Part shown: positions 19,148 through 28,296 of the stretch, piece by piece
Layout of the letters: each line of letters begins with the position of its first letter
Numbering within the stretch: the stretch's first letter is position 1
Source: Acetobacterium woodii
Lineage (GTDB): Bacteria > Bacillota > Clostridia > Eubacteriales > Eubacteriaceae
Length of the DNA stretch: 64,000 nucleotides
Assembly (NCBI GenBank): GCA_016213825.1
Contig: JACQZP010000031.1
Coordinates: forward strand, 106,379 to 170,378
Direction: 5' to 3'
Notes under the pieces: model-generated
Database searches by the model: none
What the model saw: the letters and a program-made list of their open reading frames with translations, nothing else
What the model was told of the DNA's origin: nothing
Program-made: the position numbers and the translations under genes

Positions 19148-20686
19148 TTAAATTTTTAAAGTAAACCAGAAAACTGATCCTTCATTGACTTTTGAATTAA
19201 CACCATAGTTGCCACCGTGTATATCAAGGATGGACTTGACGATGGATAGACCGAGACCGGTACCGGTAACAGCCCGTTTATGGGTTTTATCTACCTTATA
19301 ATAGCGTTCCCAAATATAGGGCAGATCTTCTTCAGCAATACCTTCGCCGGTATCGGCCACCTCAATTTTCACCCATTCTGCTAAAGCGTCATCGGGATTT
19401 TTAAAGGTGCTTTGGGTGACGGCAATTTTCTTATCGGCACCAGTATAATTGATGGCATTGGTTAACAGGTTGTAAAAAGCCTGAGAAATGCGTGTTTCAT
19501 CAGCCGACAGCGTAATTTCTTGATTCGTTATAAAGTCAATCTGGTAGCCATCTATTTCCATGAGCTTATTCATGCGGTTAATGGAAGCTCCCAGACTGGC
19601 GGTCAGGTTGTAAGTCTGGGGATTAATCGTGATATTCCCTGTTTGTAGTTTGGAAATATCCATAACGTCATTGACAAGCGTAGTCAGCCGCTTTGTTTCA
19701 TCCACGATGATTTGAGCATTTTCAGCATTGTTTTCATCGGGTAAATCTCGCATGGCTTCGGCATAACCGCTGATCAGTGTCAGGGGAGTACGTAAATCAT
19801 GAGAGATATTGGCAATTAACTCCTGTCGCAGCAGTTCGACCTTAGATAGCTCTCGGGCGGTATAGTTGAGGGTATCCGAAAGCTCCGAAATTTCTTTATA
19901 ACCAGTGCCCTTAAAACGGGTGGAATAGTCGCCGGTGGCCAACATTTTGGCACTGTTATTGACGGCTTCAATCGGTCGGGAGATCCATTTGGCAATGATT
20001 AAAGCCAGAATGACTGAAAAGAGAATCATAAAAGCCGTAATATAATATAACTGTACCCGGAGGGTATTGACCGTTGCGTTAACTGGCGAAATCAAGGAGT
20101 TAAGCACCAAGGTTAATTCATTGCCATTCTGGTCAGTGATGGTTTTAGAGTAAATAAGGGTATCCTTATCTCTTTCTTTTTCGACCGGTGGTTTATTCTG
20201 ATCCGGTTGGTTACTATCTTGGGTCGTCGTATCGGAAACAGGATCCTGTTGACTTACCTGGGAGTCCCCTTCATGGTTGTAGTACTGATACATCTCGCCA
20301 TCATTTTGCGTTACATCGGCAGGAAGCGTCTTTTGATCAAAGTAAGCTTTACTGTGGATCAGGCATCCTTTTAATACGTGTGACGAATAAACAACATCGC
20401 CAGAACTGGACAAAACTTCAATACAAATTTCGCTATTTTCAGATAGGGTGGAAATAATGGTTTCAATGTTTTCGTCGTTGATGCTCTTTTCAATCGCATG
20501 AGCAGTAGTTTTAATTTCATTGATTTTAATACTTTTATAAAAGCTGTTTAAAAAAACAACTTGAAAAAGCCAAAGCAAAATCAGCAGGACACCGCAAAAG
20601 CCAAGCAGGAAAAGAAAAATTTTCCATTTGATGCTGATTTGTTTGAACTTGTTTTTTTTATGGGGAGATGTTTTGTTTTTTTTCAA
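19148..20686 (-). CDS. membrane sensor histidine kinase
   Basis: About 512 residues. TM1 lies near 20-42, followed by an extracellular sensor of about 170 residues with a Gln/Asp/Pro-rich insert, TM2 near 210-232, and HAMP. The HisKA domain has the phospho-acceptor His296 in NISHDLRTPL, and the HATPase has the N box and GTGLGLSIVK. The start is a choice among TTG codons: 20686 has GAAGG eight bases upstream and leaves a 4-bp gap to the regulator gene, while 20713 would overlap it. It is of the PhoR/ResE type; the input signal is unknown. Phosphate is possible given the PHO-like boxes nearby. Confidence 0.88.
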   Translation of the reverse strand: MKKNKTSPHKKNKFKQISIKWKIFLFLLGFCGVLLILLWLFQVVFLNSFYKSIKINEIKTTAHAIEKSINDENIETIISTLSENSEICIEVLSSSGDVVYSSHVLKGCLIHSKAYFDQKTLPADVTQNDGEMYQYYNHEGDSQVSQQDPVSDTTTQDSNQPDQNKPPVEKERDKDTLIYSKTITDQNGNELTLVLNSLISPVNATVNTLRVQLYYITAFMILFSVILALIIAKWISRPIEAVNNSAKMLATGDYSTRFKGTGYKEISELSDTLNYTARELSKVELLRQELIANISHDLRTPLTLISGYAEAMRDLPDENNAENAQIIVDETKRLTTLVNDVMDISKLQTGNITINPQTYNLTASLGASINRMNKLMEIDGYQIDFITNQEITLSADETRISQAFYNLLTNAINYTGADKKIAVTQSTFKNPDDALAEWVKIEVADTGEGIAEEDLPYIWERYYKVDKTHKRAVTGTGLGLSIVKSILDIHGGNYGVNSKVNEGSVFWFTLKI

Positions 20687-20690
20687 TTGA

Positions 20691-21362
20691 TTAACCTTCA
20701 AATCGATAACCAACGCCGCGCAGGGTGGTAATCAGTCCGGCGTATTCGCCCAGACTTTTTCTGAGTAATTTTATATGTGTATCCAAAGTGCGGTCATCTC
20801 CATAGAAGTCATAGCCCCAAACTTCAGTAATCAGCTTCTCTCGCGTCAATGCGATATTTTTGTTTCGGATCATATAAAAAATCAAGTCAAATTCTTTTGG
20901 TGACATGTCGATATTTTCATTGTCAATGAGAATTCTTCTGGCCGTAAAGTCAGCGGTCAGACCGTCCTTCTGAAAGATATCGTGCTCCTGGGGTTGATCT
21001 CTTGAAGCCCGTTTCATAATGGCATCAATACGCATCATCAGCTCCTTGGGAGAAAAAGGCTTGACAACATAATCGTCGATTCCCAATTCAAAGCCATGAA
21101 TCTTATCATATTCTTCACCTCTGGCAGAAAGCATTAGTACCGGTGTGTTCTGAGTTTTTCTAATTTCCTTTACAGCAGAAAAACCATCCAATTCCGGCAT
21201 CATCACATCCATGACAATCAGATCAAAGACGTCTTTTCGGCATAGTTCAACAGCTTCCATACCATTTGAGGCTTCAACAGCCGTATGTCCTTCGAAAATT
21301 GCATATTTTTTGATGAGGGCTCTTATTTTTTCTTCGTCATCAGTTATTAATATCTTATACAT
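20691..21362 (-). CDS. OmpR/PhoB-family response regulator
   Basis: 223 residues: a receiver domain with the acidic pocket (DDEE at 8-11), phospho-acceptor Asp52 (VMDVMMPE) and conserved Lys (VVKPF), then a winged-helix DNA-binding domain ending in TLRGVGYRFEG. ATG 21362 has AGAGGTG upstream; a GTG at 21371 would sit on that ribosome site. It is co-transcribed with the kinase. The winged-helix class matches proteins that bind 11-bp direct repeats such as those before the VTC operon. Confidence 0.92.
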   Translation of the reverse strand: MYKILITDDEEKIRALIKKYAIFEGHTAVEASNGMEAVELCRKDVFDLIVMDVMMPELDGFSAVKEIRKTQNTPVLMLSARGEEYDKIHGFELGIDDYVVKPFSPKELMMRIDAIMKRASRDQPQEHDIFQKDGLTADFTARRILIDNENIDMSPKEFDLIFYMIRNKNIALTREKLITEVWGYDFYGDDRTLDTHIKLLRKSLGEYAGLITTLRGVGYRFEG

Positions 21363-21388
21363 CCATTTCACCTCTTTTTCTCATTAAT

Positions 21389-21418
21389 ATTATAATATAA
21401 ATAGGATAATATTGCTAA
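21389..21418 (-). promoter_or_regulatory. probable promoter of the two-component operon
   Basis: A perfect TATAAT with a weak TTAGCA 18 bp upstream lies on the minus strand, 30-50 bp before the regulator start. Confidence 0.4.
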
Positions 21419-21473
21419 GTGTTTATTGCGTGAACAAGCTCTGATTAGTGGCTGAAAAATTTATGGTTGTGGG

Positions 21474-21502
21474 TATCTCTGTGATGTTGTCACAGAAAGA
21501 TA
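21474..21502. promoter_or_regulatory. operator-like dyad between divergent genes
   Basis: Perfect 7-bp arms TCTGTGA and TCACAGA are separated by five bases and flanked by TATC and GATA. The TGTGA/TCACA core resembles sites of CRP/FNR-family regulators but has a 5-bp rather than 6-bp spacer. It lies between the two-component operon and the rhodanese gene. Confidence 0.5.
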
Positions 21503-21585
21503 TCAGGAAAGTGTTTAAAATAAAGATAACAATTAATATGACTCGAAAAATTATCCGAATAAATTATATAAAGGAAGGTTTTATT

Positions 21586-21942
21586 ATGTTAAACTTATTA
21601 TCAAGAAACGCAGAACCAAGAAACTCAGTGAAAAGAATATCCCCCGATGAAGCAAAGCGACGATTGGATAGCAATGAACCAATCGTAATTTTGGACGTCA
21701 GAGAAAAAGCTGAATATATGGATCGCCATATTCTTAATAGCGTTAATCTGCCCCTCGGCAATATTGGGGCAGTGACCAAACTCGTACCGAGCAAAGATAC
21801 GGTTATATTTGTCTATTGTTTAAGTGGGGGACGATCAGCCAAAGCAGCAACACAGATGGCCAAGATGGGGTACAAAAATATTTACAATCTTGGCGGCATT
21901 AACAGTTGGCGATATCAGACAGTGAGTGGCAATAATAAATAA
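21586..21942 (+). CDS. single-domain rhodanese-like sulfurtransferase
   Basis: 118 residues. The catalytic loop CLSGGRS gives Cys78 in a six-residue active-site loop, as in thiosulfate sulfurtransferases; the ILDVREKAEY motif precedes it. ATG 21586 follows AAAGGAAGG; the longer in-frame extension upstream to 21448 crosses the dyad at 21474 and lacks a ribosome site. It is probably co-transcribed with the corrinoid activator 26 bp downstream. A role in sulfur transfer or Fe-S assembly for redox proteins is possible. Confidence 0.88.
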   Translation: MLNLLSRNAEPRNSVKRISPDEAKRRLDSNEPIVILDVREKAEYMDRHILNSVNLPLGNIGAVTKLVPSKDTVIFVYCLSGGRSAKAATQMAKMGYKNIYNLGGINSWRYQTVSGNNK

Positions 21943-21968
21943 AGCAGAGACAGAAGAATGAGGTATTT

Positions 21969-23528
21969 ATGGGAGAGCGCAATGAAAAATCATTAACAAG
22001 AAAGATGTTTTTAAGGATTTCACCACCGGGAAATGGTGATATTATTGGTGATAAAGAGCGTATCCAAAAAGCTTTGAGTGATGAATTTGGTGAGGTGCGG
22101 TTTTCCCATCGTATGCTTAATAAAATCTATCCCCTGTGTCGGGATGCCAATTGGGAGATTAGTCTGACCTTAATACAAAATGGGAAATACTGGGAAATTG
22201 TCGAACTGGAAGCGGGCGACATGCGGCATCAACATCTTGGCATTGCCGTGGATTTAGGCAGTACCTCAGTGGCCATGAAAATAGTGGATTTAAATACGGG
22301 AATAGTCCTTGGCGAAGAAAGTCTCTTAAATCACCAGATTCAATATGGTGATGATATCCTTACTCGGATTTTTTATGCCAAGAATAAACCGGATCATCTT
22401 CAAGAAATACAGGCCGCAACCGTCGCTACATTTAATGAGCTGCTTGATCGGCTTGGCAAAAAAGCCCGGATCAATCCCCGGGAATCCTCTATCATGGTTG
22501 TTTCCGGCAATACCACGATGATCCACTTTTTATTAGGTATTGATCCCTGGCCTGTTTTTGAATATCCCTTTGCCCCGGTGTTTAATCATACCGGTTATCT
22601 GGATGCCCAGGATTTAGGCCTGGCCACCGGCGGCTATCTTTATTGCATGCCATCGGTTGCCAACTATTTAGGCGGCGATACGGTGAGTGGATTGTTGGTT
22701 GCCGGTCTTCACGAAAAAGATGAACTGGGTTTATTCATCGATATCGGCACCAATGGCGAAATGGTTTTAGGAAATAAGGACTTTCTCTTCGCCGGAGCCG
22801 GTGCCGCCGGTCCGGCACTGGAAGGTGGCATCAGTAAAAACGGAATGAAAGCTACTAGTGGTGCTGTGGACAGTGTTGTTATCGAAGATAACACGCTCAG
22901 GCTAACAACCATTGGTGAGAGTAGGCCGCTTGGTATTTGCGGATCTGGAATTGTCGATCTGATTGCGCAAATGTTGTTAAGCGGTTGGATTGATTTTTCC
23001 GGCCGGTTTAATCAGGAGAAATCTGAGCGGATTGTTAAGCGTGATGGCGAATATGGGATATTATACGCCAGCCGGGAGGAATCCGGTAGTGGCGAAGAAC
23101 TGCTCTTCACCCAAACCGATATGAGTCAGTTTATCGATACCAAGGCTGCCGCCAGTACGATGGTGGCTTATCTGCTGGAACGGCTGGGCGTGGAACCGAT
23201 GGATATTGATCGCCTGTATGTTTCCGGCGCTTTTGGTACCTACATCAATCTGGAGTCGGCGATAACCATCGGCCTTTATCCTGATTTACCCAGAGAACGC
23301 TATGTTTCATTGGGAAACAGTTCCTTAAATGGTGCTTATGCGCTGTTGACGAATGAGCAAAAAATGGCGGAAGTGGCGATGCTTCAGAAACGGATTGAAT
23401 ATCTGGAATTTGGTGCCGCTACCGATTTTATTTCCCGGATGTATGCCTCCCGTTTCTTACCGCATACTGACTTTGATCTCTATCCTACGGTTAAGGCGGC
23501 CCTTAAAAAACAGGGACGCCTGCGTTAG
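21969..23528 (+). CDS. ASKHA-type ATPase (DUF4445), corrinoid reductive activator lacking the 2Fe-2S domain
   Basis: A 519-residue protein matching the C-terminal part of RACo/RamA-like activators, which use ATP to drive reduction of Co(II) corrinoid proteins to Co(I). The ASKHA nucleotide-binding motifs are clear: AVDLGSTSVAMK (phosphate-1), IDIGTNGEM, GAGAAGPALEGG and SGAFGTYI. Typical RACo has an N-terminal [2Fe-2S] domain; here the 90-residue N-terminus has a single cysteine and no cluster motif, so electrons must come from a separate protein. It is a candidate for reactivating MtgC. ATG follows GAGG. Confidence 0.85.
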   Translation: MGERNEKSLTRKMFLRISPPGNGDIIGDKERIQKALSDEFGEVRFSHRMLNKIYPLCRDANWEISLTLIQNGKYWEIVELEAGDMRHQHLGIAVDLGSTSVAMKIVDLNTGIVLGEESLLNHQIQYGDDILTRIFYAKNKPDHLQEIQAATVATFNELLDRLGKKARINPRESSIMVVSGNTTMIHFLLGIDPWPVFEYPFAPVFNHTGYLDAQDLGLATGGYLYCMPSVANYLGGDTVSGLLVAGLHEKDELGLFIDIGTNGEMVLGNKDFLFAGAGAAGPALEGGISKNGMKATSGAVDSVVIEDNTLRLTTIGESRPLGICGSGIVDLIAQMLLSGWIDFSGRFNQEKSERIVKRDGEYGILYASREESGSGEELLFTQTDMSQFIDTKAAASTMVAYLLERLGVEPMDIDRLYVSGAFGTYINLESAITIGLYPDLPRERYVSLGNSSLNGAYALLTNEQKMAEVAMLQKRIEYLEFGAATDFISRMYASRFLPHTDFDLYPTVKAALKKQGRLR

Positions 23529-23542
23529 TTAATAAAAATTAG

Positions 23543-23590
23543 AAAGCCCCAGGTGACTGAGTTGAAATCCAGTCACCTGGGGCTTTGTTT
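23543..23590. terminator. strong bidirectional terminator shared by convergent genes
   Basis: A 16-bp perfect stem (AAAGCCCCAGGTGACT with its complement) around a 12-base loop, with TTTGTTT after it, separates the corrinoid activator from the convergent trpB gene. Confidence 0.85.
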
Positions 23591-23600
23591 AAGGTAGTAG

Positions 23601-24974
23601 CTATTTTTGTTCGATTTCGGGAAGCGTATCAAATCCTTTTTGTAAATCTTCATCAGTGGGGACATAGTCAGTCATGTTGCCGGCATTGTAGTTCATGTAG
23701 GCGGTCATGTCAAAGTAGCCGGTACCGGTTAAACCAAAGATAATGGTTTTCTTTTCGCCGGATTCTTTGCAGGCCATGGCCTCGTCAATGGCGGCTTTGA
23801 TAGCATGGGAAGATTCCGGAGCAGGTAGGATGCCTTCAATTCGAGCAAATTGGGTGGCTGCTTCAAAGACTTCATTTTGAGTATAGGATTTAGCGCGGAT
23901 ATAGCCGTCATGGTAAAGCTTGGAAATGATTGGGCTCATCCCATGGTAACGTAATCCACCGGCATGGTTAGGCGAGGGCATAAAGCCGCTGCCCAGGGTG
24001 TACATTCGAATCAGCGGGGTGGTTTTCCCGGTGTCACCAAAATCCAGGGCATAACGTCCCCGGGTTAAAGATGGGCAGGAAGCCGGTTCGACAGCAACAA
24101 AGTCGATGTCATTTTTGCCTTCAATTTTGTCAGCCATGAAAGGCGCAATCAAACCCAGCAAGTTGGAGCCGCCGCCGGCACAGCCGATAATAATATCTGG
24201 TTTAATGTCATATTTATCACAGGCGATCTTGGTTTCCAACCCGATGATGGACTGGTGAAGACCGACATGGTTTAAGACACTGCCCAGGACATATTTGCAA
24301 CTATCGGTGGTAACTGCCACTTCAATGGCTTCACTGATGGCACAGCCCAAAGATCCGTTGGTATCAGGTGTTTCGGCCAGAATTTTTCGTCCGGCATTGG
24401 TAGTGTTGGAAGGTGAGGCAATAACCTTGGCGCCGTAGGTTTCCATCACCGCCCGACGGTGCGGTTTTTGTTCGGCCGAAACTTTGACCATATAAACGGA
24501 TAAGTCCAGATTGTAATAGGCACAGGCCATGGAAAGGGCGGTTCCCCATTGTCCGGCACCAGTTTCGGTGGTTAATGAGGTTAAACCTTGTTTTTTAGCA
24601 TAATAGGCCTGAGCCGCGGCTGAATTTAGTTTATGAGAACCGGAGGTATTGGTGCCCTCATATTTATAGTAGATTTCGGCCGGAGTATCCAGCGCTTTTT
24701 CTAAACAGTAGGCCCTGACCAGTGGGGAAGGCCGGTACATTTTATAGAAATCCCGGATTTCTTCAGGGATTTCTATGTATTCATCAGTGGTATTCAGTTC
24801 CTGATCGACCAGTTCTTCACAGAAAACGGGCAGCAGTTCTTCTTTCGTGCAGTATTCACCGGTTCCGGGATTGACAAAAGGCTCAGGCAGCTCTTTCATT
24901 TTGGCTCTGAGGTTGAACCAGTATTTGGGCATCTCATCTTCACTTAAATAAATCTTATAGGGTATCTTTTCCAT
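23601..24974 (-). CDS. trpB: tryptophan synthase beta chain, TrpB2 type
   Basis: A 457-residue PLP enzyme joining indole and serine to tryptophan. The length and N-terminal extension are those of the TrpB2 branch, which often occurs without trpA. The PLP lysine is Lys115 in NTSGSHKLNS, and the phosphate-binding loop is GCAGGGSNL. ATG follows GAAAGGAAA. No other trp gene is adjacent, so it probably salvages indole. It is controlled by its own tryptophan T-box leader. Confidence 0.93.
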   Translation of the reverse strand: MEKIPYKIYLSEDEMPKYWFNLRAKMKELPEPFVNPGTGEYCTKEELLPVFCEELVDQELNTTDEYIEIPEEIRDFYKMYRPSPLVRAYCLEKALDTPAEIYYKYEGTNTSGSHKLNSAAAQAYYAKKQGLTSLTTETGAGQWGTALSMACAYYNLDLSVYMVKVSAEQKPHRRAVMETYGAKVIASPSNTTNAGRKILAETPDTNGSLGCAISEAIEVAVTTDSCKYVLGSVLNHVGLHQSIIGLETKIACDKYDIKPDIIIGCAGGGSNLLGLIAPFMADKIEGKNDIDFVAVEPASCPSLTRGRYALDFGDTGKTTPLIRMYTLGSGFMPSPNHAGGLRYHGMSPIISKLYHDGYIRAKSYTQNEVFEAATQFARIEGILPAPESSHAIKAAIDEAMACKESGEKKTIIFGLTGTGYFDMTAYMNYNAGNMTDYVPTDEDLQKGFDTLPEIEQK

Positions 24975-25039
24975 AATAATTTCCTTTCTTTTCGCTGCCT
25001 CTAAATCTTTAGAAGCGGAATTTGCTTATTAAACACAAA

Positions 25040-25325
25040 TTAAATACAAAAAACTCGTCCTTTACAAAACGTAAAGGACGAGTATAACGACTCGTGGTGC
25101 CACCTTTTTTTACAGGATCAAACCTGCCTCTGCAGAATACTAACATATTCCTCAACACTTACGTAGTTGTCACGTCATGGAATACTCGGTTTAACCCTTT
25201 GACCATGCCCTCAGCGGTCCATTTGATGGATTGCGTTCTGTGAGGCTCTCAGCCTACCCCACTCTCTGTAAGTGCATCTTCCACCGTTATCTCCGCATCA
25301 ACGGTTTCAATTCATCTAATTAGAA
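25040..25325 (-). promoter_or_regulatory. tryptophan T-box riboswitch
   Basis: The minus-strand leader contains the AGAGAG and GGCTGAGAGCC Stem I elements, and a specifier codon TGG (25221-25219) followed by ACCGCTGAGGGCA. It also has the T-box core GGTGGCACCACG (about 25105-25094) and the terminator stem ACTCGTCCTTTAC with its complement, ending in TTTTTT at about 25052. The antiterminator bulge TGGC would pair with a GCCA 3' end, fitting the discriminator G73 of bacterial tRNA-Trp. Uncharged tRNA-Trp should therefore switch trpB on. Confidence 0.95.
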
Positions 25326-25328
25326 TAC

Positions 25329-25357
25329 ATTTTAAATGAAAAATTAAGAAATGTCAA
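25329..25357 (-). promoter_or_regulatory. promoter of the T-box/trpB transcript
   Basis: TTGACA, 17 bp, TAAAAT on the minus strand. It is back to back with the promoter of the 3D-domain gene. Confidence 0.85.
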
Positions 25358-25373
25358 TTAGAAAATTCTAATC

Positions 25374-25402
25374 TTGACAATTATCCAGAAATGAAGTACA
25401 AT
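25374..25402 (+). promoter_or_regulatory. promoter of the 3D/G5-domain gene
   Basis: TTGACA, 17 bp, TACAAT, 68 bp before the start codon. Confidence 0.8.
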
Positions 25403-25469
25403 CGACTTGTAAATAAATTGTAACGAAACAGAGTTTTGATTGGTAGATTGAAATGGATTCGGAGGTTTT

Positions 25470-26591
25470 ATGATAGAAAAAGAGCATAAAGGTCTTAATA
25501 AAAGAAGAAAGTCAATTCTTAAAATAGGAATGGCCACGGTGATTATCACCTGCGTGATTGGAACAGCCAGTTCTTTTGTTTTCGCAAAAGAGGTCAAAGT
25601 AACAGTTGATGATACCGAACGGGTACTCAGCGGTGGAATGTTTCAGAATGTTGGCCAGGTCCTGGAAGATAATGGCATTGAACTGGGGGATGACTATTCC
25701 GTCAATGTAGACACCAACTCGGTATTATTTACCGTTGATAACATTGAAGTGAAGAGCAAAGCCACTGGAGAACTATCTTTTGATGGTAAAACCATCGTGT
25801 ATCAGACTGAAGCTGAAACAGTAGGCGATTTGCTGAAAGAGTATAACGTTGAACTGAAAGACCTTGATCGGGTTGAGCCAGGTAAGTCGACACCATTAGA
25901 AGATGTCAATGAAATTAAAGTCATTCGGGTTCAGGTTGCAGAGCTTCCGACCCGACAGGTAATTACCTATACAACGCAGAACAAAGATAATCCTGAAATG
26001 GAAGTCGGAAAGACCAAAGTCGTGCAAGTTGGTGTTAATGGAGAATCCAGTCAGGTTGAACGGGTGCTCTATGAAAATGGTGTAGAAGTCAAACGTGAGA
26101 TTATTTATGACGAGATTGTGACAACACCGGTTCCGGAAATCGTTGAAGTGGGAACCAAAGCAGTTGTTGTTACACCAGCCCCAGTGGTAGAGACTCCAGC
26201 GGTGGTACAAACCCCAGCAGCGGTACAAACACCGGTGGTTGAAACACCAGTGGTACAAGCCCCAGTGGTTCAAACCCCGGCTCAGACCCAGACAACTGCA
26301 ACCAATACCATCCCAGCGGGTGCAGTAAAAATGACTATTCAGTGTACGGCCTATACGGCAACGGGAAATGCAACGGCATCCGGCGTAATGCCAACGGCTA
26401 ATCATACAGTAGCATCATGGAGTGGCTTGCCATTTGGGACTAAGATTTATATCCCGGCAATGGGAACCACCTATACGGTTGAAGATCGTGGCGGTGCCGT
26501 AACTGAGGGAATTGTTGATATCTATATGAATACCTATCAAGAGTGTATCCAGTTTGGCCGACAGAATCTGGAAGCTTATATTGTTTACTAA
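25470..26591 (+). CDS. YabE/Rpf-like cell-wall protein: DUF348 repeats, G5 domain, 3D domain
   Basis: A 373-residue exported protein. It has an N-terminal membrane segment (about 17-37) and two DUF348 ubiquitin-like repeats (about 40-140). A G5 domain (about 150-225) is followed by a Val/Pro/Thr-rich wall-spanning linker with repeated TPVV units (about 230-275), and a C-terminal 3D domain (about 285-373) carries the three conserved aspartates (VEDRGG, VDIYM and upstream). Relatives act as resuscitation-promoting-type lytic transglycosylases. ATG follows GGAGG. Confidence 0.9.
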   Translation: MIEKEHKGLNKRRKSILKIGMATVIITCVIGTASSFVFAKEVKVTVDDTERVLSGGMFQNVGQVLEDNGIELGDDYSVNVDTNSVLFTVDNIEVKSKATGELSFDGKTIVYQTEAETVGDLLKEYNVELKDLDRVEPGKSTPLEDVNEIKVIRVQVAELPTRQVITYTTQNKDNPEMEVGKTKVVQVGVNGESSQVERVLYENGVEVKREIIYDEIVTTPVPEIVEVGTKAVVVTPAPVVETPAVVQTPAAVQTPVVETPVVQAPVVQTPAQTQTTATNTIPAGAVKMTIQCTAYTATGNATASGVMPTANHTVASWSGLPFGTKIYIPAMGTTYTVEDRGGAVTEGIVDIYMNTYQECIQFGRQNLEAYIVY

Positions 26592-26607
26592 AATGAATTA
26601 AACTATA

Positions 26608-26643
26608 ATACAAAAGGATGTGCTGCAGCACATCCTTTTGTAT
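26608..26643. terminator. 36-bp perfect palindrome acting as terminator
   Basis: ATACAAAAGGATGTGCTG is followed directly by its exact complement, with no spacer bases. The plus-strand tail TTTAATC is weak in uridines. Confidence 0.6.
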
Positions 26644-26697
26644 TTAATCAACTTGAAATAAGGAGAGTGAGAAATAAAATGAGTTGAGAAATAAAAT

Positions 26698-26735
26698 AAG
26701 CAGTAACCCCAACGCGGTTACTGCTTATTTTTTTA
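26698..26735. terminator. bidirectional terminator at the end of the GGDEF-like gene
   Basis: The stem AAGCAGTAACC/GGTTACTGCTT around a 7-base loop has ATTTTTTT on the plus strand and ATTTTATTTC on the minus strand. Confidence 0.75.
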
Positions 26736-28296
26736 GGTGTCTTAAGACTAAGGCCCGATAATCAAAAGGATTAGTGATATCCCGGGTGTAAGGGATTGAA
26801 GCGATATTTAACTTCACATCAGCTTCGACGGTCTCATAGTCCAAAATGAGCGAATTAAAGGCATCCGTGATTTCCTGATTAATCAGCAATTGATTTTTAA
26901 CGGAGGTGTTTTCCATCAGAATGCTGAAAACACTGCCATCCAGGATATAAATAAGGTGGGTACTGTAACAATGATGTTTAATAATCTTTAAGGTTTTATA
27001 AAGAATCTCATCCCAAAGTCGGGAACCGTTCATGGATTTAAGCTCATCCAAATGGCAAACGGTAATCATTTCCAGGGTTAAAATGGTCTCACCCCGGGAA
27101 GCACGATCCATTGCATATTTTAAATCTTTATAGTAGGCTTTTTCAATGGTCAGCCCAGGACTTTCTTCCAAATTATCATAGGAAGCGATTTGCTGCTCCA
27201 AATTCTTTTTAAAGTGGAAAAGCTCGCGCACCTTTTTAATTAACAGAGCACTGCTCCATAAAATCATCGGAATGACAAACAGCCAGCCGATCTGGTAAAA
27301 TTTGAAGGGCACTTCCAGGTAAAAAACGGAAATAAGTGACAAAATCACATAACTGCCAAGAAGCAGGATCATAAAAAAGATGCTGGCACCATAGGGTGTG
27401 GCAATGGTAAAGATCAGGCAGGTGAATAAAATAAATACCACACAGTAATCGATAAAATTAAATTCCGAAGCCGTAAAAATCAGAAAAGCGCCGAAGGCCA
27501 TCAGTCCGATAAAGAAAAAAACAAGCGGTGGAACCATATCGGTAAAGCTGGGTTTTTTAATGGGCGTTTTATTTTCCCTTTTCTTTGGACTTACTTGCTT
27601 TTGTTTGGGCACTTTTTCTTTGGTTTTTGGTGGTTTTTCCTTACCAGGCGTCATTTGTTTTTCATTTGTCAGGCGATCAGGAATAATCGCTGACTTTTCA
27701 GATTGTCGTTGTTCGTTTTTTTCAGATTCGGTCACAATTGCTGCACTCTGATTTTCGTCCGGTGCGGAAAAACCGGAATTCAGGAATGTTCCCGCATCAG
27801 TGAGCAAGGTCGGTTTGGTTTCAATGATTGGATTAGGAATTGCCGATGTTCCCTCAGATTCGTAGGTGTATGGAGTGGTCCGACCCAGTATTTTTGATAA
27901 GGTGGGCAGTTCATCATCGTCCTCGTCATCACCAATGGGTATATTGGAACCAACCATTTCATTAAGATGCGATGGTTGGTTGGTGAGCAGATCACCATCA
28001 AATGCCAGCCGATTTGTCCGGTTTTCAAAAGGACGCGAATTGAGAACCGCTTGATCTAAAGCATCATCATCAGAGATATCTACCCCAGAAAGAAAATGTT
28101 CACTGGTGTGATAAGAATCCTGAATGGTTGTTTCAAAAAGTTCCGGGTTCATTTCTTTGGAAATGAAGCCATCATCAACTAATGAAGCCAGCTTTTTATC
28201 AATTCGTATTTCACATTCTTGGATGGTGGCATCCAGATGCTGCTTTTTTTCGAGAATAATATCCAATTTACTCGGCTGGATTTTGTCATTATTCAT
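26725..28296 (-). CDS. membrane protein with a degenerate GGDEF-type domain
   Basis: A 523-residue protein. A long soluble N-terminal part (1-225) is acidic, low in complexity and ends in a Lys/Pro-rich stretch. Four to five membrane segments follow (about 245-350). The C-terminal domain (about 370-520) has the fold pattern of a GGDEF domain but reads LDGSVFSIL where GGDEF would be, so it is unlikely to make cyclic di-GMP. It may bind a nucleotide or signal by protein contact. ATG 28296 is chosen over an upstream TTG; the ribosome site is poor. No operon partner. Confidence 0.7.
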   Translation of the reverse strand: MNNDKIQPSKLDIILEKKQHLDATIQECEIRIDKKLASLVDDGFISKEMNPELFETTIQDSYHTSEHFLSGVDISDDDALDQAVLNSRPFENRTNRLAFDGDLLTNQPSHLNEMVGSNIPIGDDEDDDELPTLSKILGRTTPYTYESEGTSAIPNPIIETKPTLLTDAGTFLNSGFSAPDENQSAAIVTESEKNEQRQSEKSAIIPDRLTNEKQMTPGKEKPPKTKEKVPKQKQVSPKKRENKTPIKKPSFTDMVPPLVFFFIGLMAFGAFLIFTASEFNFIDYCVVFILFTCLIFTIATPYGASIFFMILLLGSYVILSLISVFYLEVPFKFYQIGWLFVIPMILWSSALLIKKVRELFHFKKNLEQQIASYDNLEESPGLTIEKAYYKDLKYAMDRASRGETILTLEMITVCHLDELKSMNGSRLWDEILYKTLKIIKHHCYSTHLIYILDGSVFSILMENTSVKNQLLINQEITDAFNSLILDYETVEADVKLNIASIPYTRDITNPFDYRALVLRHLKK

